Origin: an uncultured Prevotellaceae bacterium
GTDB lineage: Bacteria > Bacteroidota > Bacteroidia > Bacteroidales > Bacteroidaceae
Assembly (NCBI GenBank): GCA_902776195.1
Contig: CACYPF010000023.1
Location: 1-64,000 of the forward strand
Direction: 5' to 3'
DNA length: 64,000 bases
Part shown: one piece after another, positions 8,804-17,722 of the stretch
Layout of the letters: each line of letters starts with the position of its first letter
Position numbering within the stretch: position 1 is the first letter of the stretch
Made by a program: the position numbers and the translations under genes
The notes under the pieces: model-generated
The model's input: the letters and a program-made list of their open reading frames with translations, nothing else
What the model was told of the DNA's origin: nothing
Databases searched by the model: none

Positions 8804-11374
8804 ATGAAAATTAAAGCTGATTATGCTAATGCTCCGCAGTGGAAGGAGTTGATGGTAAAGTCAAGTCTTCCCGAGCAGCTGAAGTGTTTGGACGAGATTG
8901 CCCACAACATGTGGTGGGTTTGGAACTATGAGGCACGTGACCTGTTCCGTGACCTTGACCCTGAGCTTTATCACGATGTGAAGCACAACCCAGTGATGTT
9001 GCTGGAGCGTCTGAGTTTTAAGCGTAAGGAAGAGATACTGAAAGACAAGGCACTGATGAAGCGCATCAAGAATGTCTATGACCTGTTCCGCAAGTACATG
9101 GACGTGAAGCCTGACGCCAGTCGTCCTTCTGTTGCTTACTTCTGCATGGAGTACGGTATCCACTCAGCCCTGAAGATCTATTCAGGTGGTCTGGGAATGC
9201 TTGCCGGTGACTATGTGAAGGAGGCTTCCGACTCTAATGTCGACATGTGTGCCGTCGGTTTCCTCTATCGTTTCGGTTACTTCACACAGAGCCTGTCGAT
9301 GGACGGACAGCAGATTGCCAACTACGAGTCACAGAACTTCAGTTCACTGCCTATCGTGCGTCAGCTCGACAAGGACGGCAATCCTCTGGTGATTGATGTT
9401 CCTTACACCAACTACCAGGTACATGCCTACGTATGGTGTGTCAATGTCGGTCGTGTGAAGCTCTATCTGCTCGATACTGATAACGAGATGAACTCCGACT
9501 TCGACAAACCCATCACACACAGCCTCTATGGCGGTGACTGGGAGAACCGTCTGAAGCAGGAGATCCTGTTGGGTATCGGTGGTATGCTGCTGTTGAAGAA
9601 ACTCGGTATCAAGAAAGATGTCTATCACTGCAATGAGGGACATGCCGCCCTCTGTAACCTGCAGCGTCTGTGCGACTATATCGAGGGTGGTCTGTCATTC
9701 AACCAGGCTCTGGAACTTGTCCGCGCCTCTTCCCTCTATACCGTACATACCCCTGTTCCTGCTGGTCACGACTACTTCGACGAGGGTCTGTTCGGTAAGT
9801 ACATGGGTGGCTACCCAGCCAAGCTCGGTATCTCATGGGACGAGTTCATCGGTATGGGACGTACCAATCCAGATGACAAGGGTGAGAAGTTCTGTATGTC
9901 AACCTTCGCCTGCAACACTTGTCAGGAGGTGAATGGTGTGTCTAAGCTGCACGGATGGGTCAGCCAGCAGATGTTCGCTCCTATCTGGAACGGTTACTAT
10001 CCAGAGGAGAACCACGTGGGTTATGTCACCAATGGTGTGCACTTCCCCACCTGGTGTGCTACCGAGTGGCGTCGTGTCTATGCTAAGTACTTCGACGAGA
10101 AGCACATGAGCGACCAGTCCAACGAGGAGATCTGGCATGGTATCTACAACTGTCCCGATGAGGAGATCTGGGCTACCCGTCAGGCTCTGAAAAAGAAGTT
10201 GTTCGACTATATCGCTGTTCAGTTTACGGAGACATGGTTGAAGAATCAGGGTGATCCCGCCCGTGTCGTGAAATTGGTAGAGCGCTTCAATCCTAATGCG
10301 TTGGTTATCGGCTTCTGCCGCCGTTTTGCTACTTACAAGCGTGCCCACCTGCTGTTCACCGACTTGAACCGTCTCTCTAAGATTGTCAACAATCCTGAGC
10401 GTCCTGTTGTCTTCCTGTTCGCAGGTAAGGCTCACCCAGCCGATGGTGCTGGTCAGGGACTTATCCAGAAGATATTCGAGATCTCACAGCGTGATGAGTT
10501 CCAGGGTAAGATAATCTTCCTTGAGGACTACGACTTCCTGTTGGCTCGTCGTCTTGTCAGTGGTGTTGATATCTGGATGAATACCCCGACACGTCCTCTC
10601 GAGGCTTCTGGTACATCAGGTGAGAAGGCTGAGATGAACGGTGTTGTCAACCTCTCCGTGAAAGACGGATGGTGGCTGGAGGGCTATCGTGAGGGTGCCG
10701 GATGGGCTCTTACCGAGAAGCGTACCTACCAGAACCAGGGCTATCAGGATCAGCTCGATGCCGCTACTATCTATGGTCTGTTGGAGAACGAGATTATCCC
10801 TCTCTACTACGACAGAGACAAGAAGGGCATCAGCAAGGGCTGGATCAAGGTTATCAAGAACTCTATCGCACAGATTGCTCCTCATTACACCATGAAGCGT
10901 CAGCTGGACGACTACTATTCTAAGTTCTATGAGAAAGAGGCTAAGCGTTTCAAGGAACTCTCTAAGAACGACAACCGTCTTGCCAAGGAAATCGCTCAGT
11001 GGAAAGAGGCTGTTGCCGAGCGTTGGGATGCCATCAATGTGGTAAACTGTGAGTGGGACTTCCCCGCAACAGGTGCAGAGGCTGGACAGAAGTATCACCT
11101 CAAGTACGTCATCAACGAGCAGGGTCTCGATGATGCAGTAGGACTGGAGAAGGTGAATGTCTATGTCGACAAAGAAGGTCATGAGCGTGTCTATAACGTT
11201 GAGCCACTGAAGATGACCGGTAAGGATGGAAACAACTACACCTTCGAGGCTGACCTCGCTCCACAGCGCTTCGGTCAGTATAAGAGTGCTGTCCGCATGT
11301 ATCCGAAGAACAAGAACCTGCCTCACCGTCAGGACTTCTGTTACGTGAAGTGGCTGGAGTTGCCTTCTATGTAA
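8804..11374 (+). CDS. glgP: Alpha-glucan (glycogen) phosphorylase
   Basis: The 856-residue protein is of the shorter GT35 phosphorylase class that starts with an extra N-terminal domain. It releases glucose-1-phosphate from alpha-1,4-glucan. Key regions: [23 protein letters not shown] (about 108-130) at the substrate side, [11 protein letters not shown], and [17 protein letters not shown] followed by [12 protein letters not shown], where the Lys in SGEK is the expected pyridoxal-phosphate lysine. The C-terminal 90 residues form an additional beta-rich domain. It forms an operon with the upstream glycogen synthase and ends at the hairpin at 11398. Confidence 0.92.
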   Translation: MKIKADYANAPQWKELMVKSSLPEQLKCLDEIAHNMWWVWNYEARDLFRDLDPELYHDVKHNPVMLLERLSFKRKEEILKDKALMKRIKNVYDLFRKYMDVKPDASRPSVAYFCMEYGIHSALKIYSGGLGMLAGDYVKEASDSNVDMCAVGFLYRFGYFTQSLSMDGQQIANYESQNFSSLPIVRQLDKDGNPLVIDVPYTNYQVHAYVWCVNVGRVKLYLLDTDNEMNSDFDKPITHSLYGGDWENRLKQEILLGIGGMLLLKKLGIKKDVYHCNEGHAALCNLQRLCDYIEGGLSFNQALELVRASSLYTVHTPVPAGHDYFDEGLFGKYMGGYPAKLGISWDEFIGMGRTNPDDKGEKFCMSTFACNTCQEVNGVSKLHGWVSQQMFAPIWNGYYPEENHVGYVTNGVHFPTWCATEWRRVYAKYFDEKHMSDQSNEEIWHGIYNCPDEEIWATRQALKKKLFDYIAVQFTETWLKNQGDPARVVKLVERFNPNALVIGFCRRFATYKRAHLLFTDLNRLSKIVNNPERPVVFLFAGKAHPADGAGQGLIQKIFEISQRDEFQGKIIFLEDYDFLLARRLVSGVDIWMNTPTRPLEASGTSGEKAEMNGVVNLSVKDGWWLEGYREGAGWALTEKRTYQNQGYQDQLDAATIYGLLENEIIPLYYDRDKKGISKGWIKVIKNSIAQIAPHYTMKRQLDDYYSKFYEKEAKRFKELSKNDNRLAKEIAQWKEAVAERWDAINVVNCEWDFPATGAEAGQKYHLKYVINEQGLDDAVGLEKVNVYVDKEGHERVYNVEPLKMTGKDGNNYTFEADLAPQRFGQYKSAVRMYPKNKNLPHRQDFCYVKWLELPSM

Positions 11375-11397
11375 TCTCCAATAAAGATTCTAACATA

Positions 11398-11434
11398 AAA
11401 GGATGGCATCTGCGTTTTGCAGGTGCCATCCTTT
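11398..11434. terminator. Bidirectional terminator between glgP and the TlpA-like gene
   Basis: 16-bp arms (11398-11413 and 11419-11434, one wobble) flank a 5-base loop. A-rich and T-rich tails allow use from both converging genes. Confidence 0.85.
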
Positions 11435-11467
11435 GTTATTGTAAGTGCCAGTCAACAGGCAGCTTGA

Positions 11468-12565
11468 CTATTTCAATTGTCCGGCAATAAACTGCTCTAA
11501 CTGTTCTCCTCGTAGTCCGCGACGCAGGATCTTTCCCTGCTGGTCGACAACGATAGTGTGGGGGATACTGGTGATGTTGAACATCTGGGCGGCGGCATTC
11601 TCCCAACCTTTCAGGTCGCTCATCTGCGGCCATACGATACCCAGCTGGTCAGTGGCTTGTTTCCAAGCATCGCCATCCTCATCGAGGGAGATACCCACAA
11701 AACCAAGACCCTTGTCTTTGTATTTCTTGTAAATCTCCACCATCAGCGGAGTCTCCTGGCGACAGGGACCGCACCAGCTTGCCCAGAAGTCGAGCACGGT
11801 GATTTTGTTTTTCCTCACCTCACTCATGATGCTCATGGGAGCACCCTCGATAGACGGCATGGTGAAGTCTTCAATGACAGCACCTTCCTCAGTCTTCGAT
11901 GCATTCCCAATTTGCTGTTCTATCTCTTTGATGGCACTACGCTGACGCAGTTCCGCAGGCATCATCTTAATCAGACGCAGACGGTCCTTGTTGGGGATGA
12001 CCTCCTCGGGGAACATTGTCAGCAGGAAATAGCCCAACTCATTCTTGATGTTACGCTCCGTGAAGTCAAGTACCACCTTGGCATGACGCTGGTTGAGCTT
12101 CTCAATCTGTGCCATCGCCTTCTGTTGCTCCTCCTGTGTTGCCTTCTCATTGGCAAAGACTTTCTCCGCGATATTGTTGATCTCCTTGCCTATCACCATG
12201 GTGGAGTCAGACATACGCTGCCACTCGTCGTTGATGGCAGTGCCTCCGACGCGTGAGACACCAGGTGTCTTGGACAAGAGAACCTTGATCGTTCCAGGCT
12301 CAATGAAGAGGGGGATGTTCAATGCCTCCTCGTTCTTGCTGTAAATCATGCAGAAGTAAGTGGAGTCTGTCTCACCACTGAGTTCAAACTGTCCGTCCTT
12401 GACAAGGATGGTGTCACGGGGAGTCCCTTGCTGGAGGTCAGTTGTCAGAAAGAGGGTATCCCCCTGCACGTCTTCTACCGTACCTTTGATCTGGTACGTA
12501 TTAGACTGACAAGCAGCAAGCATGATGCCTGCTGCTGTCAAGATGAGAATGGATTTAACCTTCAT
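11468..12565 (-). CDS. TlpA-like thiol-disulfide oxidoreductase lipoprotein (DUF4369 + thioredoxin domain)
   Basis: 365 residues. A lipoprotein signal (GIMLAACQSN) is followed by a beta-rich DUF4369-like domain (about 25-125), a helical linker, and a C-terminal AhpC/TSA-thioredoxin domain (about 230-365) with the redox motif WASWCGPCRQE and the cis-Pro loop ITSIPHTIVV. It probably exchanges disulfides at the outer face of a membrane. It is the last gene of an apparent ThiE-like / prs / tlpA operon, 3 bp after prs. The operon partners give no hint of its substrate. Confidence 0.87.
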   Translation of the reverse strand: MKVKSILILTAAGIMLAACQSNTYQIKGTVEDVQGDTLFLTTDLQQGTPRDTILVKDGQFELSGETDSTYFCMIYSKNEEALNIPLFIEPGTIKVLLSKTPGVSRVGGTAINDEWQRMSDSTMVIGKEINNIAEKVFANEKATQEEQQKAMAQIEKLNQRHAKVVLDFTERNIKNELGYFLLTMFPEEVIPNKDRLRLIKMMPAELRQRSAIKEIEQQIGNASKTEEGAVIEDFTMPSIEGAPMSIMSEVRKNKITVLDFWASWCGPCRQETPLMVEIYKKYKDKGLGFVGISLDEDGDAWKQATDQLGIVWPQMSDLKGWENAAAQMFNITSIPHTIVVDQQGKILRRGLRGEQLEQFIAGQLK

Positions 12566-12568
12566 ATA

Positions 12569-13507
12569 TTAAATAATGTATTGGCTGGAGATACTCTCGT
12601 TGTTGATGACACGACGGATGGTCTCAGCAAACAAGTCGGCAACACTCAGCTGCTTCACCTTGGCACAACGCTGGGTGTAGGGGATGGAGTCGGTGAAGAC
12701 AATCTCCTCCAGGGCAGAAGCCTGGACACGCTCACTGGCAGGACCGCTCATCACACAGTGGGAGGCACAGGCACGTACCGTCTTGGCACCGGCAGCCTTC
12801 ATGATGTCTGCAGCCTTGGTGATGGTACCAGCGGTATCTACCATATCGTCGATAATCACCACGTTCTTACCTTCTACATCACCGATAATCTGCATCGAGG
12901 CAACCACATTGGCGCGGGCACGTGTCTTGTTACAGAGTACCAGTGGGCATCCCAGATACTTGGCATAGGTGTTGGCACGCTTGGAGCCACCCACATCAGG
13001 AGAGGCAATGACCAAGTCCTCTAAGTGCAGGCTCTGCAGGTAGGGCAGGATGACGTTAGAAGCATAGAGGTGATCTACGGGGACATCGAAGAATCCCTGA
13101 ATCTGGTCGGCGTGCAGGTCCATGGTGATGACACGGTCGATGCCAGCCACGGAAAGCAAGTCGGCAACCAATTTAGCACCGATGCTGACACGAGGCTTGT
13201 CCTTACGGTCCTGACGAGCCCATCCGAAATATGGGATGACGGCATTGATCGTACGGGCAGAGGCACGTTTTGCCGCGTCAATCATCAGCAGCAGTTCCAT
13301 CAGATTGTCACTGTTGGGGAAGGTACTCTGTACGAGGAAGATGTCACGTCCACGGATTGATTCCTCATAAGACACAGCAAACTCGCCGTCGGAGAAGGTG
13401 GTAATCTGCAATTCTCCAAGCGGGCACCCTAAACTTTGGCAGATTTTCTCTGCGAGGTACTTGGTGGCAGTACCGGAAAACACCATGTAGTTTTTGTTCG
13501 AGCTCAT
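12569..13507 (-). CDS. prs: Ribose-phosphate pyrophosphokinase
   Basis: About 312 residues, normal for the family. It makes phosphoribosyl pyrophosphate from ribose-5-phosphate and ATP for nucleotide, His and Trp synthesis. The PRPP loop is VVIIDDMVDTAGTIT, the flexible-loop region is YFGWARQDRK, and MDLHADQIQGFFD follows as in other Prs proteins. I chose the ATG at 13507 (MSSNKNYMVFSG); an upstream ATG at 13528 would add seven residues and overlap the preceding gene. It lies 13 bp after the ThiE-like gene. Confidence 0.93.
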   Translation of the reverse strand: MSSNKNYMVFSGTATKYLAEKICQSLGCPLGELQITTFSDGEFAVSYEESIRGRDIFLVQSTFPNSDNLMELLLMIDAAKRASARTINAVIPYFGWARQDRKDKPRVSIGAKLVADLLSVAGIDRVITMDLHADQIQGFFDVPVDHLYASNVILPYLQSLHLEDLVIASPDVGGSKRANTYAKYLGCPLVLCNKTRARANVVASMQIIGDVEGKNVVIIDDMVDTAGTITKAADIMKAAGAKTVRACASHCVMSGPASERVQASALEEIVFTDSIPYTQRCAKVKQLSVADLFAETIRRVINNESISSQYII

Positions 13508-13520
13508 GTTTATATATAAT

Positions 13521-14129
13521 TTATCCAATTACTTTCCTTAGTTTCTCAAAATGTGAGATCAGTTCCTTGTAGTCAAGTTCCTGATGGATATTAAAGCGGT
13601 TCCATAGGTCACCGCATATCACAACACCTCCGAAGCCGAGGTCTTTGGCAACGCGTATGTTGTCGATGTTCATACCGCCAAGGGCGTACACATGACGGTC
13701 AATCAGTCCTCGCTTGGCGGCATCTTCCAATTCGTTTGCCGTGAAAGACGACTTGCTCTCTGCAAAAGTCTGACTATCGAAGATGTTCTTCAGGAACACA
13801 TAGTCCATATGACGCTTTGCCTCCTTCAAGTCCTCTGTCTTATGACAGGTGCAGCTGATCTTCCCTTTGTAAGAGTTAGGTATGGGTGTGTTGATGTCAT
13901 CCATGTGGATACCTCTCAGCTTATACTCTTCTTTCAGGTAGAAATGGTCGTGTACAACAATCTTAGAGTAATATTCATCAGACAGAAGAGTCAGTAATCG
14001 CTCCGCATACATTGGGGAAGAGCCGGGCTTATACAGATGCAGGCAATCCAGTCCCTCCTCGAAGAGTGATGTGAGTATCTTGTCTTCCTCCACGAAAAAC
14101 GTGGGTTGAGTCATTACAATGAGTTTCAT
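13521..14129 (-). CDS. Thiamine-phosphate-synthase-like (ThiE/TenI family) protein
   Basis: About 202 residues from the ATG at 14129 (MKLIVMTQPTFF). The TIM-barrel pattern of the ThiE/TenI family is visible: LHLYKP near strand 2, IVVHDHFYLKEEYKLRGIHM in the middle, ISCTCHKTEDL, and YALGGMNIDNI with GFGGVVICGDLW at the C-terminus. Several substrate-contact motifs of true ThiE (such as the GQ.D.p segment) look weak, so it may be a TenI-like or otherwise diverged relative. No other thiamine gene is nearby; it heads the prs operon and is divergent from nspC. Confidence 0.75.
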   Translation of the reverse strand: MKLIVMTQPTFFVEEDKILTSLFEEGLDCLHLYKPGSSPMYAERLLTLLSDEYYSKIVVHDHFYLKEEYKLRGIHMDDINTPIPNSYKGKISCTCHKTEDLKEAKRHMDYVFLKNIFDSQTFAESKSSFTANELEDAAKRGLIDRHVYALGGMNIDNIRVAKDLGFGGVVICGDLWNRFNIHQELDYKELISHFEKLRKVIG

Positions 14130-14152
14130 GTCTTTCAGTCTCAATTCATCTG

Positions 14153-14184
14153 CAAAATTAATAATTTTAATGGAATAATGCAAT
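14153..14184 (-). promoter_or_regulatory. Probable promoter of the ThiE-like / prs / tlpA operon
   Basis: On the minus strand ATTG (14181-14184, three of four bases match TTTG), a 20-bp spacer and TAATTTTG (14153-14160) lie 24 bp before the start codon. Confidence 0.55.
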
Positions 14185-14202
14185 TTAACCACAATAAAAA
14201 GT

Positions 14203-14210
14203 TATCTTTG
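14203..14210 (+). promoter_or_regulatory. -7 element (TATCTTTG) before nspC
   Basis: TATCTTTG lies 30 bp before the nspC start. No clear TTTG occurs at 19-20 bp upstream. Confidence 0.5.
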
Positions 14211-14240
14211 CAGTCGAAAAATGATATTTCATCTGTAATA

Positions 14241-15362
14241 ATGGATTTACGTACACCTATTTATATTGTAGAAGAGAAGAAATTGCGGCGCAATTTGTCT
14301 CTCATCAAGGATGTCGCGGAGCGGACGGACTCTGAGTTTATTCTTGCCTTCAAGGCGTTTGCTTTATGGAAGACATTTCCCATCTTCCGGGAGTATATCC
14401 GTTCAACGACCGCCAGCTCCCTGTCGGAGGCGAAATTAGCCTTTCATGAGTTTGGCAGTAAGGCGCATACCTTCTCGCCAGCTTATACTGACGAGGAGAT
14501 AGATGAGATTGTCGCATGCTCGTCCCATCTGACATTCAACTCCCTGTCACAGTATGAGCGGTACCATCACCGGGCAGCGGCGTGCTCGATAGGCTTGCGT
14601 GTCAACCCGGAGTATTCTGAGGTAGGTACCTTATTATATAACCCGTGTGCCCCAGGTACCCGTTTTGGGGTCACGGCAGACAAACTGCCTCAGCAGTTGC
14701 CTTCCGATATAGAGGGCTTCCATTGCCATTGTCATTGTGAGAGTGGTGCCGATGTCTTTGAGCGTACCCTCAGGCATATCGAGGAGAAATTCTCTCCATG
14801 GTTCTCTCAGCTGAAGTGGATCAACTTCGGTGGCGGACATCTGGTGACCCGTAAAGACTATGACGTGGAGTTGTTGGTGAGAGTGATGCAGGGGTTCCAT
14901 CAGCGTTATCCGCATCTGAAAGTAATCTTTGAGCCAGGCAGTGCTTTCGCTTGGCAGACGGGTCCGTTGGTGTCACATGTGGTGGATATCGTGGAGGACA
15001 AAGGAATAAAGACCGCTATTCTTGATGTCAGCTTCACCTGTCATATGCCCGACTGTCTGGAAATGCCTTACTTCCCGGATGTCCGTGGAGCTGAGCATGT
15101 GGATGTGGAAACAGGGGACTGTGTCTACCGCTTGGGAGGAAATAGTTGTCTTGCCGGTGATTTCATGCGTGCCTGGCAATTCAGTAAGCCCCTTGCAATA
15201 GGGCAGGAGGTTATCTTTGAGGATATGATTCATTATACCACTGTGAAGACCAACACTTTCAATGGAATCACGCATCCTGCCATAGGCATGTTGCATGAGG
15301 ACGGACATCTGGAGATCCTCCGGAAGTATGGGTATGAGGACTATCGTGACCGTATGGATTAA
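14241..15362 (+). CDS. nspC: Carboxynorspermidine / carboxyspermidine decarboxylase
   Basis: About 373 residues, the usual length. It decarboxylates carboxy(nor)spermidine in the alternative polyamine route found in many Bacteroidota. It is a fold-III pyridoxal-phosphate enzyme; FILAFKAFALW holds the cofactor Lys. Conserved segments HCHCESGADVFERT and GGHLVTRKDYDV, the cofactor phosphate region FEPGSAF, and the active-site Cys segment GGNSCLAGDFM are all visible. I used the ATG at 14241 (MDLRTPIYIVEEKK) because upstream residues do not resemble the family and the -7 box lies between them. It stands alone, divergent from the ThiE-like operon. Confidence 0.9.
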   Translation: MDLRTPIYIVEEKKLRRNLSLIKDVAERTDSEFILAFKAFALWKTFPIFREYIRSTTASSLSEAKLAFHEFGSKAHTFSPAYTDEEIDEIVACSSHLTFNSLSQYERYHHRAAACSIGLRVNPEYSEVGTLLYNPCAPGTRFGVTADKLPQQLPSDIEGFHCHCHCESGADVFERTLRHIEEKFSPWFSQLKWINFGGGHLVTRKDYDVELLVRVMQGFHQRYPHLKVIFEPGSAFAWQTGPLVSHVVDIVEDKGIKTAILDVSFTCHMPDCLEMPYFPDVRGAEHVDVETGDCVYRLGGNSCLAGDFMRAWQFSKPLAIGQEVIFEDMIHYTTVKTNTFNGITHPAIGMLHEDGHLEILRKYGYEDYRDRMD

Positions 15363-15391
15363 AATTGTTGTCTGATTTTAACGCGGCAGGT

Positions 15392-15422
15392 TTTGTGAAT
15401 TCAAAATAAATACGTACTTTTG
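15392..15422 (+). promoter_or_regulatory. Bacteroidota promoter for the lipoprotein gene at 15459
   Basis: TTTG (15392-15395), a 19-bp spacer and TACTTTTG (15415-15422) precede the start codon by 36 bp. Confidence 0.72.
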
Positions 15423-15458
15423 CAAAAATTTAGCTAAAACTTAAATAAGCATTCGATA

Positions 15459-16292
15459 ATGAATAAACTACTGACTACGATAACGTCCTTATTGCTGGTG
15501 GCATGTGGGTCAAATACTGAAGAAGACGGCTTTGATTTAACCTCTCGCTTTAATGGAACGTGGAATATCCATGAGAAGTTTGAACATGGTAATGATGGTG
15601 AGATTATTTATCATGCCATCCCATGGGGTGGGTTGGTCGGTTCTATGCGTGAGCGCAATCTTCCTGTTGACTGGACACCCTTTGAGTCTGTCAGTGTAGA
15701 GTTTGCCGAGCCGACAAGAGTTGGAACGCAGTTGTTGATCAAAGACAAACTGAGAGTGTTTGGAAAGCCTGGGATAACCACGCTGACCTGTTATTTTGAT
15801 GGCCAGGATGTTACCCAGATCGATGAAGTGGCTATCCAATCGTCAGATACCAGTACATTAAAGGTGAAGCGGGTCTATCTGACTCCAGGAACCTCTGTCT
15901 GGGAGTCAACTCCCATCTGGGAAGGTCATTGTGTCTTTGGTAATTGGGAGAAAGGTTTTGTCATTCCATCTGAGAGTTTCCTGAATGCCCAGCCAGGTGA
16001 CAAGTTGGAATTCCTCTATGAGATAGACAGAAGTGATCCCAAGGTGGAGTATTGGCAATTCAAACCTATTTATAATGGTACGGAAAAGACACTGGAAGGT
16101 AACGCAGACCAGCAAAATGAATGGGGATGCACTCCCGTCGGCGAGTCCGGAGTGTTCCGTGTCAGACTGACTGCTAACGATGTGAGGGAGATCAGAAAAG
16201 TCGGCATGTTCGTCAATGGCTACTTTTGTATCGTGTCAAAAGTTAATTTGCTGAAAAAGGGTGTAACACCAGAAATGGCTCAGCAACAATGA
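15459..16292 (+). CDS. Lipoprotein of unknown function with a carbohydrate-binding-like C-terminal domain
   Basis: 277 residues. LLLVACGSN gives a lipid-anchored Cys at residue 16. The N-terminal part (about 30-130; FNGTWNIHEKFEHGNDGEIIYHAIPWGGL) and the C-terminal part (about 145-265; HCVFGNWEKGFVIPSESFLNAQPGDKLEFLYE) each have a beta-sandwich-like pattern rich in exposed Trp and Tyr, as in glycan-binding modules of Bacteroidales. I do not recognise a named family, and no polysaccharide-utilisation genes are adjacent. It has its own promoter. Confidence 0.75.
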   Translation: MNKLLTTITSLLLVACGSNTEEDGFDLTSRFNGTWNIHEKFEHGNDGEIIYHAIPWGGLVGSMRERNLPVDWTPFESVSVEFAEPTRVGTQLLIKDKLRVFGKPGITTLTCYFDGQDVTQIDEVAIQSSDTSTLKVKRVYLTPGTSVWESTPIWEGHCVFGNWEKGFVIPSESFLNAQPGDKLEFLYEIDRSDPKVEYWQFKPIYNGTEKTLEGNADQQNEWGCTPVGESGVFRVRLTANDVREIRKVGMFVNGYFCIVSKVNLLKKGVTPEMAQQQ

Positions 16293-16361
16293 GATAAAGG
16301 AGAAAATGCCGGATAGAATAATAACAAAAGAAAAATTTTTCAGAAAAAAATAGCAGAAAAG

Positions 16362-16392
16362 TTTGTCATTTCCGAAAAAAGCATTACCTTTG
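16362..16392 (+). promoter_or_regulatory. Bacteroidota promoter for the tRNA cluster
   Basis: TTTG (16362-16365), a 19-bp spacer and TACCTTTG (16385-16392) lie 31 bp before the first tRNA-Gly. Confidence 0.75.
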
Positions 16393-16423
16393 CATCCGCA
16401 ATCGAGAGAGATGGCGATAAAAT

Positions 16424-16496
16424 GCGGAAATAGCTCAGTTGGTAGAGCACAACCTTGCCAAGGTTGGGGTCGCGGGTCCGAGTCCCGTTTTCCGCT
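16424..16496 (+). tRNA. tRNA-Gly(GCC), first copy
   Basis: Cloverleaf: acceptor GCGGAAA/TTTCCGC, D arm GCTC/GAGC, anticodon arm CAACC-TTGCCAA-GGTTG and T stem GCGGG/CCCGT. The T loop reads TCCGAGT, so position 55 is C where nearly all tRNAs have U (pseudouridine). It is identical to the copy at 16716. Confidence 0.95.
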
Positions 16497-16546
16497 CACT
16501 TATTGAACAAAAAAGAGCGTTAAAGAATGGCTTTAGCGAAATAAAT

Positions 16547-16628
16547 GCCCAGGTGGCGGAATTGGTAGACGCGCACGTTTCAGGTGCGTGTGCCGCGAGG
16601 CGTGCAGGTTCGAGTCCTGTTCTGGGCA
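16547..16628 (+). tRNA. tRNA-Leu(CAG)
   Basis: A class II tRNA: acceptor GCCCAGG/TCTGGGC, anticodon loop TTTCAGG, a long variable arm (about 14 bases, GTGCCGCGAGGCGT), T loop TTCGAGT. CCA is not encoded. Confidence 0.95.
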
Positions 16629-16670
16629 CTCTTTTTTATTCCTTTGAGGGGGTAGTGTCAATTGCGACGT

Positions 16671-16695
16671 GGGAGTTCGAGTCTCCTCCTCTTCA
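16671..16695 (+). pseudogene. Remnant of a tRNA gene (T arm and 3' acceptor strand only)
   Basis: GGGAG-TTCGAGT-CTCCT forms a good T arm (16671-16687). CCTCTTC plus A (16688-16695) looks like the 3' strand of an acceptor stem. The matching 5' strand GAAGAGG, D arm and anticodon arm are not present upstream. It lies between the Leu and second Gly tRNAs, where an intact tRNA gene would be expected. Confidence 0.55.
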
Positions 16696-16715
16696 CATAG
16701 TTCAGATTCTTTCAT

Positions 16716-16788
16716 GCGGAAATAGCTCAGTTGGTAGAGCACAACCTTGCCAAGGTTGGGGTCGCGGGTCCGAGTCCCGTTTTCCGCT
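16716..16788 (+). tRNA. tRNA-Gly(GCC), second copy
   Basis: Identical in sequence to the copy at 16424, including the unusual C at position 55 of the T loop. It is the last tRNA of the cluster and sits 34 bp before the next protein gene. Confidence 0.95.
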
Positions 16789-16822
16789 CTTTTTTGAATA
16801 TTTTAGGAAACCAAACTATTCT

Positions 16823-17362
16823 ATGAATTATTATTTACGATATTTCGACAAGGAGATTCTCGTTGACAATGTGGATGATGCTATTGCATTCCTTGCAGAT
16901 ATTCCTGAAGTGGATATGAACCCGATGCTTGAGGAAGACATACGTATATATTGTGCAAGCGATGTGTATTATCCCAAGCGTTATAAGGTTCGCCCGCGTG
17001 TTTATTTCATTATTATAAAGACAGATGCCCCAACGATGCTTGACTTTAAGGAGAAGCGTGCCGTTCATCCTTCACTGGATAGAATTGAGAAACCAATGGC
17101 TCCGGTGTTAGTCCGTCTGAATGAGGAGTTGTACGGGTGGTATGAGGGCTCCCTTGATTTTAAGCGTGTATTAATGGTTCCTGGTACTGGTAAATTCCAG
17201 TATAGAGATACGCATTTTGTAGCTCAGTGTAAGGCTATGTCAGGTATGGACTGTTATAATCGTATTGTGGAGTATCTGCGTGGTCGTGTTGATGAGCGAA
17301 GTCAGTTCCCTTCTGCAAAAGGAAAAAATTTCAGGTTTCATTTCCTCGGACTGTGTAAGTAA
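16823..17362 (+). CDS. Conserved-looking hypothetical protein upstream of ssb
   Basis: 179 residues from the ATG at 16823 (MNYYLRYFDKEILVDNVDDAI). A longer frame running back through the tRNA genes is rejected. The protein is soluble, without signal peptide or membrane segment, and has regular alpha/beta composition with a basic middle part (YYPKRYKVRPRVYFIIIK). I recognise no domain. It is 12 bp from ssb, in the same direction, and may be co-transcribed with the tRNA cluster and the ssb-gldE pair. Confidence 0.75.
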   Translation: MNYYLRYFDKEILVDNVDDAIAFLADIPEVDMNPMLEEDIRIYCASDVYYPKRYKVRPRVYFIIIKTDAPTMLDFKEKRAVHPSLDRIEKPMAPVLVRLNEELYGWYEGSLDFKRVLMVPGTGKFQYRDTHFVAQCKAMSGMDCYNRIVEYLRGRVDERSQFPSAKGKNFRFHFLGLCK

Positions 17363-17374
17363 TACTTTCTTCTG

Positions 17375-17722
17375 ATGAATAAGGTAATGCTGATAGGTAA
17401 TGTCGGTGCCGACCCTGAGGTGCGGTATGTCGAACAGGGCGTTGCCGTGGCACGTCTGCGATTGGCAACCACAGAGCGCGGCTATACCTTGCAGAATGGC
17501 ACACAGGTGCCGGACCATACCGATTGGCATAATGTTATCTTATGGCGTAAGCTGGCGGAGATAGTAGAGAAATATGTCCATAAAGGTGACAAGCTCTATA
17601 TTGAGGGCAGGTTGCGTTATTCTACGTATGATGATAAACAGGGACAACGCCGTTACGTGACAGAGATATGGGCGGATAATATGGAGATGCTGAATGGAAG
17701 AGCTTCTACGGACAATCAATGA
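17375..17722 (+). CDS. ssb: Single-stranded DNA-binding protein, short form
   Basis: 115 residues that cover one complete OB fold: MNKVMLIGNVGADPEVRY at the start, TDWHNVILWRKLAEIVEKYVHKGDKLYIEGRLRY in the middle, YVTEIWADNMEML at the end. It binds single-stranded DNA in replication and repair. The usual disordered tail and acidic tip (D-D-x-x-F type), which recruits partner proteins, is absent; the protein ends RASTDNQ. The last 29 bp overlap the next gene, gldE. ssb directly before gldE is a common Bacteroidota arrangement. Confidence 0.92.
   Translation: MNKVMLIGNVGADPEVRYVEQGVAVARLRLATTERGYTLQNGTQVPDHTDWHNVILWRKLAEIVEKYVHKGDKLYIEGRLRYSTYDDKQGQRRYVTEIWADNMEMLNGRASTDNQ

Noticed and set aside
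16439-17362. A 307-codon open frame covering the tRNA cluster
   Set aside because: It runs through three tRNA genes; only the part after 16823 has protein character.
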